A DNA stretch of 64,000 bases. Source: Paraburkholderia phytofirmans OLGA172. Lineage in GTDB: Bacteria; Pseudomonadota; Gammaproteobacteria; Burkholderiales; Burkholderiaceae. The stretch covers positions 1 to 64,000 of the forward strand of contig NZ_CP014578.1 in assembly GCF_001634365.1 (NCBI RefSeq). Reading direction: 5' to 3'. Positions 1-10,921 of this stretch are shown piece after piece. The first letter of the stretch is position 1. The number at the start of each line of letters is the position of its first letter. Made by a program: the position numbers and the translations under genes. Below the pieces are notes generated by a model, which was not told the origin of the DNA, searched no databases, and worked only from the letters and a program-made list of their open reading frames with translations.

Positions 1-192
1 TTTGGCGGTAGAATCTCGCCTTACTTCCCAAAAATCCTGCACGCCGCTCCGGCTCGCTTGCCCCGCAAACCCTTGTGGCACAAGCGCCTGGAGCCATTAC
101 GCCTGGTTCGGTCTAGCTGCTGAGGGCCTTGTTGCGCATGCGCGACAGGGGCAGCGGCGAACCGCCGTGCACACCATAACGACAGCAACTCG

Positions 193-1827
193 ATGAACGA
201 TTTCTGGCAACACTGTTCCGCATTGCTGGAGCGTGAGCTTACGCCCCAGCAGTACGTGACGTGGATCAAACCGTTGGCCCCGGTCGCCTTCGACGCCGCT
301 GCGAACACGCTTAGCATCGCCGCGCCGAACCGCTTCAAGCTCGACTGGGTCAAGAGCCAGTTCTCCGGCCGGATCGCGGATATGGCCCGCGATTTCTGGC
401 ACGCCCCGGTCGATGTGCAATTTGTGTTGGACCCGAAAGCCGGCATGCGCGCCCCCGCGGCAGCGTCGTCGGCGCCGTCGCGTCCGTCTTCTGGGCTTGG
501 CTCGATGGGCGGTGGCCATTCGTCTGGCTCAAACGGCGGCAGTGCCGCCGTGGACGCAGCCGTCGGCGCCGTACAAGCGTCGCAAGCTGCGCGCGCCAAT
601 GATGCGAACAGCGCGATGGCGATGCTCAACGCGAATGCACGCGCCGCGGCTGACCACAACGCGAACGCACGCGCGGTCGCTGAAGATGCCGCCGACCTCG
701 ATCTCCCCAGCCTCGACGCGAACGAAGCCGCATCCGCACGCCGCACGTGGCGGCCGGGCCAAAGCGCGAGCTCGAACGGCAACGGCGAGAACGACTCGAT
801 GTACGAGCGTTCGAAGCTCAACCCCGTGCTGACCTTCGACAACTTCGTGACCGGTAAAGCCAACCAGTTGGCGCGCGCCGCGGCGATTCAAGTCGCGGAC
901 AATCCCGGCATCTCGTACAACCCGCTGTTTCTGTACGGCGGCGTGGGCCTGGGCAAGACCCACCTGATCCACGCGATCGGCAACCAGCTTCTAATGGACA
1001 AGGCCGGCGCGCGGATTCGCTACATCCACGCGGAACAATATGTGTCCGACGTGGTGAAGGCCTACCAGCGCAAGGCGTTCGACGACTTCAAGCGCTACTA
1101 CCACTCGCTCGACCTGCTGCTGATCGACGATATTCAGTTCTTTTCCGGCAAGTCCCGCACACAAGAGGAATTCTTCTACGCGTTCGAGGCGCTGGTCGCG
1201 AACAAGGCGCAGGTGATCATCACCAGCGACACGTATCCGAAGGAAATCTCCGGCATCGACGATCGCCTGATCTCGCGCTTCGACTCCGGCCTGACGGTCG
1301 CTATCGAGCCGCCGGAGTTGGAAATGCGCGTCGCGATTCTGATGCGCAAGGCGCAATCGGAGTTCGTGAGCCTGAATGAAGACGTCGCGTTCTTCGTCGC
1401 CAAGCATCTGCGCTCGAACGTCCGTGAACTGGAAGGCGCGCTGCGCAAGATCCTCGCGTATTCGAAGTTCCACGGCCGCGAAATCACGATTGAAGTGACG
1501 AAAGAAGCGCTGAAAGACCTGTTGACGGTGCAAAACCGGCAGATTTCGGTGGAGAACATCCAGAAGACCACGGCTGACTTCTACAGCATCAAGGTCGCGG
1601 ACATGTATTCGAAGAAGCGTCCGGCGAACATTGCACGGCCTCGGCAGATCGCGATGTATCTGGCGAAGGAGCTGACGCAGAAAAGCTTGCCGGAAATCGG
1701 CGAGTTGTTTGGCGGGCGCGATCACACCACCGTGCTGCACGCGGTGCGCAAGATTGCCGCCGAGCGCGGCACGGACGCGCAGCTGAATCACGAACTGCAC
1801 GTGCTGGAGCAAACACTGAAAGGTTAA
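193..1827 (+). CDS. dnaA: chromosomal replication initiator protein DnaA
   Basis: DnaA is the AAA+ ATPase that binds TTATCCACA-type boxes, opens the origin and loads the helicase. The 544-aa product has the family layout. An N-terminal domain (about 1-75) is followed by a long low-complexity Ser/Ala/Asn linker (about 85-200). The ATPase has Walker [10 protein letters not shown] near residues 249-257 and Walker B LLLIDDIQ near 308. The C-terminal DNA-binding helix-turn-helix carries the signature [15 protein letters not shown] near 507-521. It heads the classical dnaA-dnaN-gyrB order. The chosen ATG fits the family N-terminus, although no strong ribosome binding site precedes it. The 192 bases upstream hold no TTATCCACA box, so the usual origin-next-to-dnaA arrangement is not visible inside the window. 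Confidence 0.98.
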   Translation: MNDFWQHCSALLERELTPQQYVTWIKPLAPVAFDAAANTLSIAAPNRFKLDWVKSQFSGRIADMARDFWHAPVDVQFVLDPKAGMRAPAAASSAPSRPSSGLGSMGGGHSSGSNGGSAAVDAAVGAVQASQAARANDANSAMAMLNANARAAADHNANARAVAEDAADLDLPSLDANEAASARRTWRPGQSASSNGNGENDSMYERSKLNPVLTFDNFVTGKANQLARAAAIQVADNPGISYNPLFLYGGVGLGKTHLIHAIGNQLLMDKAGARIRYIHAEQYVSDVVKAYQRKAFDDFKRYYHSLDLLLIDDIQFFSGKSRTQEEFFYAFEALVANKAQVIITSDTYPKEISGIDDRLISRFDSGLTVAIEPPELEMRVAILMRKAQSEFVSLNEDVAFFVAKHLRSNVRELEGALRKILAYSKFHGREITIEVTKEALKDLLTVQNRQISVENIQKTTADFYSIKVADMYSKKRPANIARPRQIAMYLAKELTQKSLPEIGELFGGRDHTTVLHAVRKIAAERGTDAQLNHELHVLEQTLKG

Positions 1828-1828
1828 G

Positions 1829-1860
1829 CAGGTCGGATGGAAAAATCGACCTGTTTATTT
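1829..1860 (+). terminator. terminator-like hairpin after dnaA
   Basis: A 7-bp stem, CAGGTCG (1829-1835) with CGACCTG (1847-1853), closes an 11-nt loop and is followed by TTTATTT. It lies 1 nt past the dnaA stop and would partly separate dnaA from dnaN. The stem is short, so it may only attenuate. Confidence 0.55.
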
Positions 1861-2046
1861 CCAAACTCGCCCCCATTTTAGGGGAGCGGTTCCGTTTTCA
1901 GGCACAATACAGGTTTAACCGCCCGGCGGCCGCGGGCGGAATTCACGCCGTGACAGGCGCTGCGTGGCGCCGGCGGGGAGCCGCGGTTGCGCGCTGTAAG
2001 GCTGGCAAGTCAGGCGCGCAGGCCGTCATATCAACGAAGGAACTCT

Positions 2047-3150
2047 ATGCAACTGGTCAAGACCGAACGCGATAACCTCCTCAGGCCGCTGCAAACCGTG
2101 AGCGGCATCGTCGAACGCCGCCATACGTTGCCGATCCTCGCCAATTTGCTGATTACCAAGAACGGCCCTGAAGTGTCGTTCCTGTCGACGGACCTCGAGT
2201 TGCAGATCACCACGCGTGCCGATTTTGGCGTGGGCGGCGATTCGGTCGCGACCACGGTGGCAGCAAGAAAGCTCCTCGACATTCTGCGCGCCATGCCCGA
2301 CGGGCAGGTCACGCTCACGCTGAACGACAAGCGTTTGACCGTGCAATCCGGCAAGAGCCGCTTTGCGCTGCAAACTCTGGCGGCCGACGAGTTCCCGACC
2401 GTCGCTCAGGCTAAAGACTACGGCGCGAACCTGGTGGTTCCCCAGAAAACGTTCCGCCAGTTGCTCGGCATGGTCCATTTTTCGATGGCCCAGCAGGACA
2501 TCCGCTACTACCTGAACGGCATGCTGCTGGTGGTAGATGGTGACCAACTGATGGCGGTCGCAACAGACGGCCACCGTCTCGCGTTCTCGTCGATGAAGAT
2601 CGAAGGCTCGTTCGCGCGTCAGGAAGTAATCATTCCGCGCAAGACGATTCTCGAACTGCAGCGTCTGCTGGAAGACATCGACGACACGCTGAAGATCGAC
2701 ATCGCGCCGACGCAGGTGAAGTTCACGTTCGGCCAGGTCGAACTGGTGTCGAAGCTGGTGGAAGGCAAATTTCCCGACTTCCAGCGCGTGATTCCGAAGT
2801 CGCACAAGAATCAGTTCGTGATCGGCCGTGAAGAACTGCAGCGCTCGCTGCAACGCGCCGCGATTCTGACGTCGGACAAATTCAAGGGCGTGCGCTGCAT
2901 TATCGAGCCGGGCCAGTTGAAGATCATGTCGACCAACGCCGATCAGGAAGAGGCGCAGGAAGAACTGGAAATCGCGTACGACGGCGACAGCGTCGATATC
3001 GGGTTCAACGTCACGTATCTGCTCGACGTGCTCGCGAACCTGAAGGTCGACATGTTGCAAGTGAGCCTTGGCGACGCCAGCTCCAGCGCGTTGATCACGA
3101 TTCCCGAGAACGACGAATTCAAATACGTCGTGATGCCGATGCGCATCTAA
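2047..3150 (+). CDS. dnaN: DNA polymerase III sliding clamp (beta subunit)
   Basis: The beta clamp is a ring-shaped dimer that tethers DNA polymerase III to DNA. The 367-aa length is the normal family length. The protein starts MQLVKTERDNLLRPLQTVSG and ends with the typical YVVMPMRI tail, whose C-terminal MPMR(L/I) motif belongs to the clamp's partner-binding cleft. The start at 2047 is chosen over an in-frame upstream one because GAAGGA (2035-2041) lies at the right distance and the protein then matches the conserved N-terminus. It sits 219 nt after dnaA and 116 nt before gyrB. Confidence 0.98.
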   Translation: MQLVKTERDNLLRPLQTVSGIVERRHTLPILANLLITKNGPEVSFLSTDLELQITTRADFGVGGDSVATTVAARKLLDILRAMPDGQVTLTLNDKRLTVQSGKSRFALQTLAADEFPTVAQAKDYGANLVVPQKTFRQLLGMVHFSMAQQDIRYYLNGMLLVVDGDQLMAVATDGHRLAFSSMKIEGSFARQEVIIPRKTILELQRLLEDIDDTLKIDIAPTQVKFTFGQVELVSKLVEGKFPDFQRVIPKSHKNQFVIGREELQRSLQRAAILTSDKFKGVRCIIEPGQLKIMSTNADQEEAQEELEIAYDGDSVDIGFNVTYLLDVLANLKVDMLQVSLGDASSSALITIPENDEFKYVVMPMRI

Positions 3151-3177
3151 CGCGTCCAAAAAAACCAAGAACACACC

Positions 3178-3206
3178 AAGGGGCGCAGCGCCCCTTTGGC
3201 GTTTTT
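3178..3206 (+). terminator. Rho-independent terminator after dnaN
   Basis: The stem AAGGGGCG (3178-3185) pairs perfectly with CGCCCCTT (3189-3196) around a CAG loop. A run of five T lies at 3202-3206. It is 27 nt past the dnaN stop. Confidence 0.75.
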
Positions 3207-3218
3207 ATGGTGTTTTGA

Positions 3219-5738
<2,520 letters not shown>

Positions 5739-5775
5739 GGGTCATTGTAGCTGAACGCATAACCTGAGAATCTGG

Positions 5776-5808
5776 GACCCATAAGTTGAGAAACTTATGG
5801 GTCTTTTT
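5776..5808 (+). terminator. Rho-independent terminator after gyrB
   Basis: A perfect 12-bp stem, GACCCATAAGTT (5776-5787) with AACTTATGGGTC (5792-5803), closes a 4-nt loop and is followed by five T. It lies 37 nt past the gyrB stop. Confidence 0.9.
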
Positions 5809-5972
5809 CCTTGATAGCTCGAATTAACTGACAACTCATCAACGTCCACCGTCTCGAAAAGATTGCCAAGCGGGGGGTGGTGCATCTTTCAGTCCGATGT
5901 CGCCAAAAGGTGGAATCTGGCGAAGTCGGTGATGGTGGACTGTGTAAAGCGGTTGTCAGGGACCTGTTGGCA

Positions 5973-6077
5973 AGTTCTAATAGTTTTACTTAAAGCTCAC
6001 TGCAAAAGTTTTCCTTAAAGTCTTCGGACCGCCCGCAAACCAAGGCGGGACGGGGCTTAAGGGAAACTAATAGAACT
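5973..6077. repeat. 105-bp segment bounded by near-identical inverted repeats
   Basis: The left arm (5973-5993) and the reverse complement of the right arm (6057-6077) share the pattern AGTTCTA(A/T)TAGTTT followed by CTTAA, with about three differences over 21 positions. A third, direct copy of the core (GTTTTCCTTAAAG) lies at 6008-6020. Repeated short sites of this kind could be transposase-binding sites of a transposon end or a small non-autonomous element. No flanking duplication was identified. Confidence 0.45.
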
Positions 6078-6495
6078 GGGGCGTGGCACCTCGGAAACGC
6101 CTCAAAGGCAGGGAAACCCGCCGCTCTCGATAACGCTCGACCTTAATCTGTAGCGAAAAATACTCAGACAACTTGCTTGAACAGGGAGGCAGGGGTCCGA
6201 AAGCGCAGCGGCTATTCCGTCGCTCACTGATGGGGTCGTGCAGCGCTCGCGGATGCTGCACCACATCGCGGGCACGTATATATCATTGGCTCAAAGTACA
6301 TGAGCCAACCGGCGCATTGTGCGAGAAAGGGCGTATTTGATGTCTGGGACAAAGTTATCGATGTCACAGGTAGTTTGCGAGCCACAGTAACCATCCAGCT
6401 TGAAAATCTCCCAACTATTGCCTACGTTGGTAAACCCAAGCCGGTGCAACGCCGGCACGCAGAGCCAGAAATGAGCTTGCATTCGTCCGCTTGAC

Positions 6496-6548
6496 CGCCT
6501 GCTCGGTCAGGCCCCTCTATTAATGAGAGGGTATGACGGGAGCAGGCG
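6496..6548 (-). terminator. large imperfect stem-loop downstream of the DUF6471 gene
   Basis: The outer arms CGCCTGCTC (6496-6504) and GAGCAGGCG (6540-6548) match perfectly. The inner arms CCCTCT (6513-6518) and AGAGGG (6526-6531) close a 7-nt loop, with a GTCA/TGAC pair between them. It lies 51 nt beyond the stop of the minus-strand gene at 6600-6881, so a terminator role is likely, but there is no clear T-run. Confidence 0.4.
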
Positions 6549-6599
6549 ATGAAGATGGTCTGGCTGGGGGCGAATCCGGCGGCGTGGGCAGCCAGTCGC

Positions 6600-6881
6600 C
6601 TATTCCTCACCGTTCTGTCCCTCTTTGGACTGGGGGACCCTGATGTTCTCCACCTCCATGGCACGCAGACAGGCAAACAAGAAGGCTGCCGAGAACCGCC
6701 TGCGATTGATTTTGCGGTTTATCTGGCCGGCCGGCTCATAGATTTTCAAGCGTTCCAGCATCTGCGAAAGCTGCTTGTAGCTGATGCCGCGCCGCACCAT
6801 CTGTTCCTCTATCAGACCCTTCGCCTGTTCTTCCCAATGCTCATATGGCTGCGCCGGCAGCTCGTCACGCTTGTGCGGCAT
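6600..6881 (-). CDS. DUF6471-type small protein
   Basis: A 93-aa protein with the pattern of the DUF6471 family: W-E-x-Q-A-K-G-L-I near the start, RRGISYKQLSQML, then NRKINRRRFSAAFLFACLRAM. The pattern is that of a small helix-turn-helix-like domain, seen often in Proteobacteria and mobile elements; its function is not established. GGGGAG precedes the ATG at a good distance. An 18-bp perfect palindrome (6951-6968) lies about 70 bp upstream and may be its operator. It is convergent with gyrB and divergent from the tns operon, so it is either cargo near the gyrB-side end of the transposon or an independent insertion. Confidence 0.75.
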   Translation of the reverse strand: MPHKRDELPAQPYEHWEEQAKGLIEEQMVRRGISYKQLSQMLERLKIYEPAGQINRKINRRRFSAAFLFACLRAMEVENIRVPQSKEGQNGEE

Positions 6882-6950
6882 TTGTTCAACTCCCCTCGAC
6901 CTTGCTTGAGCCTCTCTTTTTCTGGTGCCGGAATTCTCTCACGGCTATTT

Positions 6951-6968
6951 TCGGTCGTATACGACCGA
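6951..6968. promoter_or_regulatory. 18-bp perfect palindrome, candidate operator
   Basis: TCGGTCGTATACGACCGA is a perfect palindrome located between the divergent DUF6471 gene (start 6881, minus) and tnsA (start 7132, plus). Palindromes of this form usually bind a dimeric repressor. The DUF6471 protein, being HTH-like, is a natural candidate ligand, but nothing in the sequence proves it. Confidence 0.5.
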
Positions 6969-7131
6969 CACCCAAAAGTAGGCTCTACACGTCCTAAGCA
7001 AGCCATTTTTTCGAGGACAGAATGCTGACAAAAACTTTACAGAGCAATTCACCGACCCGACGCGCCGCAGTTGCATCCCGGACGAGCACGCAGACCGGCA
7101 GTCGCCTACTGGCTGCGGACGAAGGCGCGAA

Positions 7132-7902
7132 ATGAGAAGCGCACCGTCCTATGGCGTCCGTAGCCGCCGGAGTGCTGCGAACGCTGGCGTCCGGCTCACG
7201 GCCCGGACGTATGGCAAGGCCCGCATCGGCACCTATGCCGAAAAAGCCGGCGGCCACATCACCGTCGAATCCGACGCTGAACGCCTGGTAGCGCACATGC
7301 TGTGCGTTGACCCGCGCGTGCGCTCCTTCAGGCAACAACCGTTCACCGTCGACCTGATTGGAGAGCGGCTGCTGTTCACGCGCGAGGAGCTGTCCGAAGC
7401 GCGCAGGATTCGTGGTGGTCGTAATGGCCAGACGGAGTACACGCCAGACTTTGCGACCGTTCAGGCCGACGGCCTGCAGCGCGCATACGAGGTCAAGCTG
7501 CAGGGCTTCGAGGGCGATGGCCAGTACTGGGCCAAGGTCGAGCGGGCCCGGGAAATAATGTCGGCGTACTGCTATCCGCTATCCACGGTGGTCGTGCCTG
7601 CGGATGAACGGCACCCGGTCGTCGTCAACGTGCAACTGTTGAAATCGGCAATAGCGCGCGCCCACGAATACCTGACCCCGGACATCATCGACCGGGTCGA
7701 AAGCTATTGCGAATCGGGCCCGGTGCTGCAGCGCACGCTGTGCGCTGACCTCCAGATTCCGGCGGGCCTGATTCCTCCGCTGCTCGCCAATGGCGTTCTG
7801 CAGGCCGACCTCGCGCATCACCATATCTGCGCCACACTGGAACTGTCGGCCGCGTATGGCGACCTGAGCCACCTCTGTCTGATTGAGGAGCTGCGGTCAT
7901 GA
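7132..7902 (+). CDS. tnsA: TnsA-like transposon endonuclease
   Basis: TnsA cuts the 5' ends of a Tn7-type element so that it moves by cut-and-paste, working with TnsB. The 256-aa product has the restriction-endonuclease-like catalytic set: ESDAER (Glu) near residue 45, EYTPDF (Asp) near 104, and YEVKLQ (Glu-x-Lys) near 121. A C-terminal winged-helix-like part follows, which in the family contacts TnsC. Its stop overlaps the tnsB start by 4 nt (ATGA). Other upstream starts cannot be excluded, because the ribosome binding site is weak. Confidence 0.88.
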   Translation: MRSAPSYGVRSRRSAANAGVRLTARTYGKARIGTYAEKAGGHITVESDAERLVAHMLCVDPRVRSFRQQPFTVDLIGERLLFTREELSEARRIRGGRNGQTEYTPDFATVQADGLQRAYEVKLQGFEGDGQYWAKVERAREIMSAYCYPLSTVVVPADERHPVVVNVQLLKSAIARAHEYLTPDIIDRVESYCESGPVLQRTLCADLQIPAGLIPPLLANGVLQADLAHHHICATLELSAAYGDLSHLCLIEELRS

Positions 7903-9935
7903 TGGCCGACCTGCGCACTGGCGACAAGCTGGCGCCCCCAGGCAAACCGGAAAACTATTTCGAGGTGCGGGACAGTCGTCTGCACGCTGGCACCATCCAG
8001 CTCTTCGATGCCGAGAAACGTGCGGACCAGTATGTCGAGTACGACGACATCCGCGCGCGGATTTCGGAAGGCAGTTTGGTCCTGCATCGAAAGGGAATGC
8101 CGCGTGTCAGCATTGCCGCCCAGTACGACAATCCGGAATTGCACAGTAAGGTGCGCCTGCTGAACGATACATTGCGACGCATTGATGCCATCAGGGACCA
8201 ACGGGGCCTGTCGTTTAACGCAGCGATATCTCTGGCCTGTGATGCCTATCTGATGGAAAACGGAGACAAGCCAATTGTCAACCCCTTTCCGTCGCGCGCA
8301 ACCCTGTACCGGGCGCACAAAAATCAACTGCTCGGCCTGCCGGTTCTCAAGGGTGACAAGAATAAAGGCAATGCAACGGCCAGGTATTCGAAAAACCTTG
8401 TCGAATTCGTCAAAGAGGTAATCGAGAACGAATTCCTGGTTCCGGAATCCAAGTGGACCGTCCTCGACCTCACGAGATACATCGACCGTGAGGCCCGTCG
8501 CCGTGGCCTGCATGTTGCCACGCACGCTATCAGCCGAAAGTTCGTGTGCGCAAGGATTGGCGACTCGACCGTCGACGCAGAATACGACCGGATGGACCCG
8601 CACAATCGGGTCGCCGGCAAATCGTCCGCGAAGAAGCGTATCCGGGCGGCGTTCCCATTCGCTCGAATTGAACAGGACGCTCTGCACCTGCCATTCGTGG
8701 TGCGCACCCCCCATGGCATCGCCCGGACCATCTATCTGGTGCTGGCGATTGATGTCTGCACCGGATATCCGGTGGGGTGGCATCTCGTCATCGGTTCGCC
8801 GCGAGAGACGGATTCGCTGTTGTGCCTTGAGATGTATCTGACGCCCGCCAAGGCAGACCGCTTCGCGGCGCTTGGCATCGCTCACGCGCTGAACGTGTAT
8901 GGCACACCTGCACAGGTCATTTTTGATAATGGCCCGGAAACAAAAGGTGCGCGACTCGTCCGCCTAGAGCAGCTGGGAATGGATGTCAAGCACTGCAAAG
9001 CAAAGCACGCGCAAGGCAAGCCGTTCATCGAGCGCCTGAACCGGTCGCTCAAGGAGGGACTTCAACGTCTCCCCGGCTGCACGCGCTTCGAAGGAAAAGA
9101 TGGCAAGCGCGACCCCGTCGCGCTGGGCGAAGAGTTGATGAACATTGAAGCACTCGAGAAGTGGATTGTCAGGTGGCTCTATGAGGACTGGGTCAACAGC
9201 CCGCTCGACCGGCTGCGCTGGGACGAACTGCTCGTCGATTCGGTGAAGGGAAAGACGCCGCTTGAGCGGCTGACTTACCAGACCGACGAATTGGGACAGC
9301 CCATCACCCTGCCGCCGCCGCGTCGTGAATGGATGGCTGCGCTTTACGAACACAAGCCGTGCGTGTTGAGTGCGAAAACGGGCATCACGCTTGAGCATGG
9401 ATTCAGGTACAAAGGCGAGGCGGCCATGTCGTACCTGCTGGCCAAGTACGGTGACCATGAGCAGCTCCACATTCTCTACAACCCCGACGATTTCCGTCAG
9501 GTGTACGTGTACGAGGGAGATGACCTTGAGCTCGTGACGCTGACGCACGAACACGTTCGCCCGGACACGCCGGCATGGACCTTTGTGGAAGCCAAAGCCC
9601 GATTCGATTCGGGCATGGAAAACTGGACGACCCCGGACGAAAAGGTCCAATTCGAGCGGGAAATGGACGAGGCGGTCACCGGAAACGCGAAAGCCGGTAA
9701 GCCTAGGACTCGCGGCAAACGCGAGGAAAACAGGGAAACCGTGCGCCGCTCAAGGGAAAGCTCAGCCGTCCAGCGAGCCATGGACCGGCCGCTTTCAGCG
9801 GCAGCGCCGTTTGGGCTTCCACCTTCGAACAATCCGTCGTTGCCGGCAAAAGAGCTTCAGCCCGATGTCATCTCGTACGACGACGCGCCTTTGATGAATA
9901 TCGTGAACAGAAACACTGGAGAAAAACTGCTGTGA
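7899..9935 (+). CDS. tnsB: TnsB-like DDE transposase
   Basis: TnsB is the retroviral-integrase-type transposase that binds the element ends and joins the 3' ends to target DNA. The 678-aa product has an N-terminal DNA-binding part, then the catalytic core with D260 (EQDALHLPF), D343 (VIFDNGPETKG) and E378 (KPFIERLNRSLK). The spacing gives a DD35E triad. A Mu-type beta-barrel region follows (about 480-570). The Lys/Arg-rich tail is consistent with the TnsB segment that meets TnsC. Start and stop overlap tnsA and tnsC by 4 nt each, so the four genes are translationally coupled. Confidence 0.92.
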   Translation: MMADLRTGDKLAPPGKPENYFEVRDSRLHAGTIQLFDAEKRADQYVEYDDIRARISEGSLVLHRKGMPRVSIAAQYDNPELHSKVRLLNDTLRRIDAIRDQRGLSFNAAISLACDAYLMENGDKPIVNPFPSRATLYRAHKNQLLGLPVLKGDKNKGNATARYSKNLVEFVKEVIENEFLVPESKWTVLDLTRYIDREARRRGLHVATHAISRKFVCARIGDSTVDAEYDRMDPHNRVAGKSSAKKRIRAAFPFARIEQDALHLPFVVRTPHGIARTIYLVLAIDVCTGYPVGWHLVIGSPRETDSLLCLEMYLTPAKADRFAALGIAHALNVYGTPAQVIFDNGPETKGARLVRLEQLGMDVKHCKAKHAQGKPFIERLNRSLKEGLQRLPGCTRFEGKDGKRDPVALGEELMNIEALEKWIVRWLYEDWVNSPLDRLRWDELLVDSVKGKTPLERLTYQTDELGQPITLPPPRREWMAALYEHKPCVLSAKTGITLEHGFRYKGEAAMSYLLAKYGDHEQLHILYNPDDFRQVYVYEGDDLELVTLTHEHVRPDTPAWTFVEAKARFDSGMENWTTPDEKVQFEREMDEAVTGNAKAGKPRTRGKREENRETVRRSRESSAVQRAMDRPLSAAAPFGLPPSNNPSLPAKELQPDVISYDDAPLMNIVNRNTGEKLL

Positions 9936-10921
9936 CGCCAGCCCAACAATTACGCAGGGACATCGAGACCTGCGAGCTTCCGCATCCAATGTTCGTGGAG
10001 CATCTCACTGCGCTCAAACGGCGCATCGATGACGCGCTCGCGGGATTTGCGCCCAAAGTCGTTCGCGTTCCGGGTCCAAGCCGTGTGGGCAAATCTTCGC
10101 TCATCGCGAAATTGTCGCGTGACTACCCTGAAAACGACCGCATCGACGGCCGGCGCCATGTGCCCGTACTGGTTGTTAAGGTGCCCCAATCCGCAACCGC
10201 CAAACTGCTTCCCAAGAGTGTGCTGCGTGCGTTGGGCATTCAGGTTCCCGGCAGCATGACGGCGGGCGCGATGTTCGACCTGATGGTGACGCAGCTGCGC
10301 TTGGCCCGCACACGTGTCGTGATTTTTGACGAGATATCGCACCTTGTTGATGAAGGGTCGCGGGTGCCTCCGCGCGCAGCCAGCGACTGGCTTAAGACTC
10401 TGACCGACACACTCGACATGACGCTGATTCTCTTCGGCATTCCGCGACTCGAACGACTTTTTTCAGCTAATGAACAGCTGCGCGGCCGGTCTTGTCCTGC
10501 GCGCAATTTCTTGCCGTACGACGCTACCAATGCGGAGGAGATGGCGGCATACATCTCGTGCGTCACAAATTATGCGCGACTGTTCGCTGCGGCGGGCTAT
10601 CCGATTGACGTGCGCTCCCGCGTGCTGACGCAACAAAGCTATCTGCTCACCGGCGGTCTGATTGGTGTGCTCGCTGACTTCATGCGTGAACTGGCGAGTT
10701 TTATGGCACACGAAGCGCCGCGCGCCATTACTTACGCAGACTGTCAGAAGGCGCTTGAAGACGTCAGCCACGCGGGGTCCCCACACAGACTGGCTTTCCA
10801 GGATTCTGGCGTCGACGACAAAGGCGTGGAGCCGGCGGCGCTGAAACAGGCATACGTTCATGTGCTGACCAGTAACGCGGCGTCCGTACCAGTTCGTAAA
10901 AAATCAGGGGATAAACAATGA
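9932..10921 (+). CDS. tnsC: TnsC-like AAA+ ATPase
   Basis: TnsC is the ATP-dependent regulator that links target selection (TniQ/TnsD) to the TnsAB transposase. The 329-aa product has Walker A GPSRVGKSS near residues 47-56 and Walker B RVVIFDEIS near 127-135, followed by a sensor-type arginine region. It starts with GTG inside the tnsB stop (GTGA overlap) and ends in an ATGA overlap with tniQ. The protein is short compared with Tn7 TnsC (about 550 aa) and closer in size to TniB or CAST TnsC, which suggests a compact Tn7-like branch. Confidence 0.9.
   Translation: MTPAQQLRRDIETCELPHPMFVEHLTALKRRIDDALAGFAPKVVRVPGPSRVGKSSLIAKLSRDYPENDRIDGRRHVPVLVVKVPQSATAKLLPKSVLRALGIQVPGSMTAGAMFDLMVTQLRLARTRVVIFDEISHLVDEGSRVPPRAASDWLKTLTDTLDMTLILFGIPRLERLFSANEQLRGRSCPARNFLPYDATNAEEMAAYISCVTNYARLFAAAGYPIDVRSRVLTQQSYLLTGGLIGVLADFMRELASFMAHEAPRAITYADCQKALEDVSHAGSPHRLAFQDSGVDDKGVEPAALKQAYVHVLTSNAASVPVRKKSGDKQ

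Larger units (their letters stand above)
5809..6599 (+). other. gene-poor region between gyrB and the Tn7-like element
   Basis: No convincing gene is seen here. Short open frames exist on both strands (for example 6300-6494) but lack ribosome binding sites and recognisable sequence. The region contains an inverted repeat pair at 5973-6077 and a large imperfect stem-loop at 6496-6548. It is the expected place for the gyrB-proximal end of the Tn7-like element, but the exact end and a target duplication could not be fixed by eye. Confidence 0.5.

Noticed and set aside
1..192. Origin of replication directly upstream of dnaA
   Set aside because: No TTATCCACA boxes or AT-rich unwinding stretch are present in these bases.
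6300..6494. 64-codon frame on plus and a similar one on minus
   Set aside because: Neither has a Shine-Dalgarno sequence or a recognisable pattern, so they are left as non-coding.
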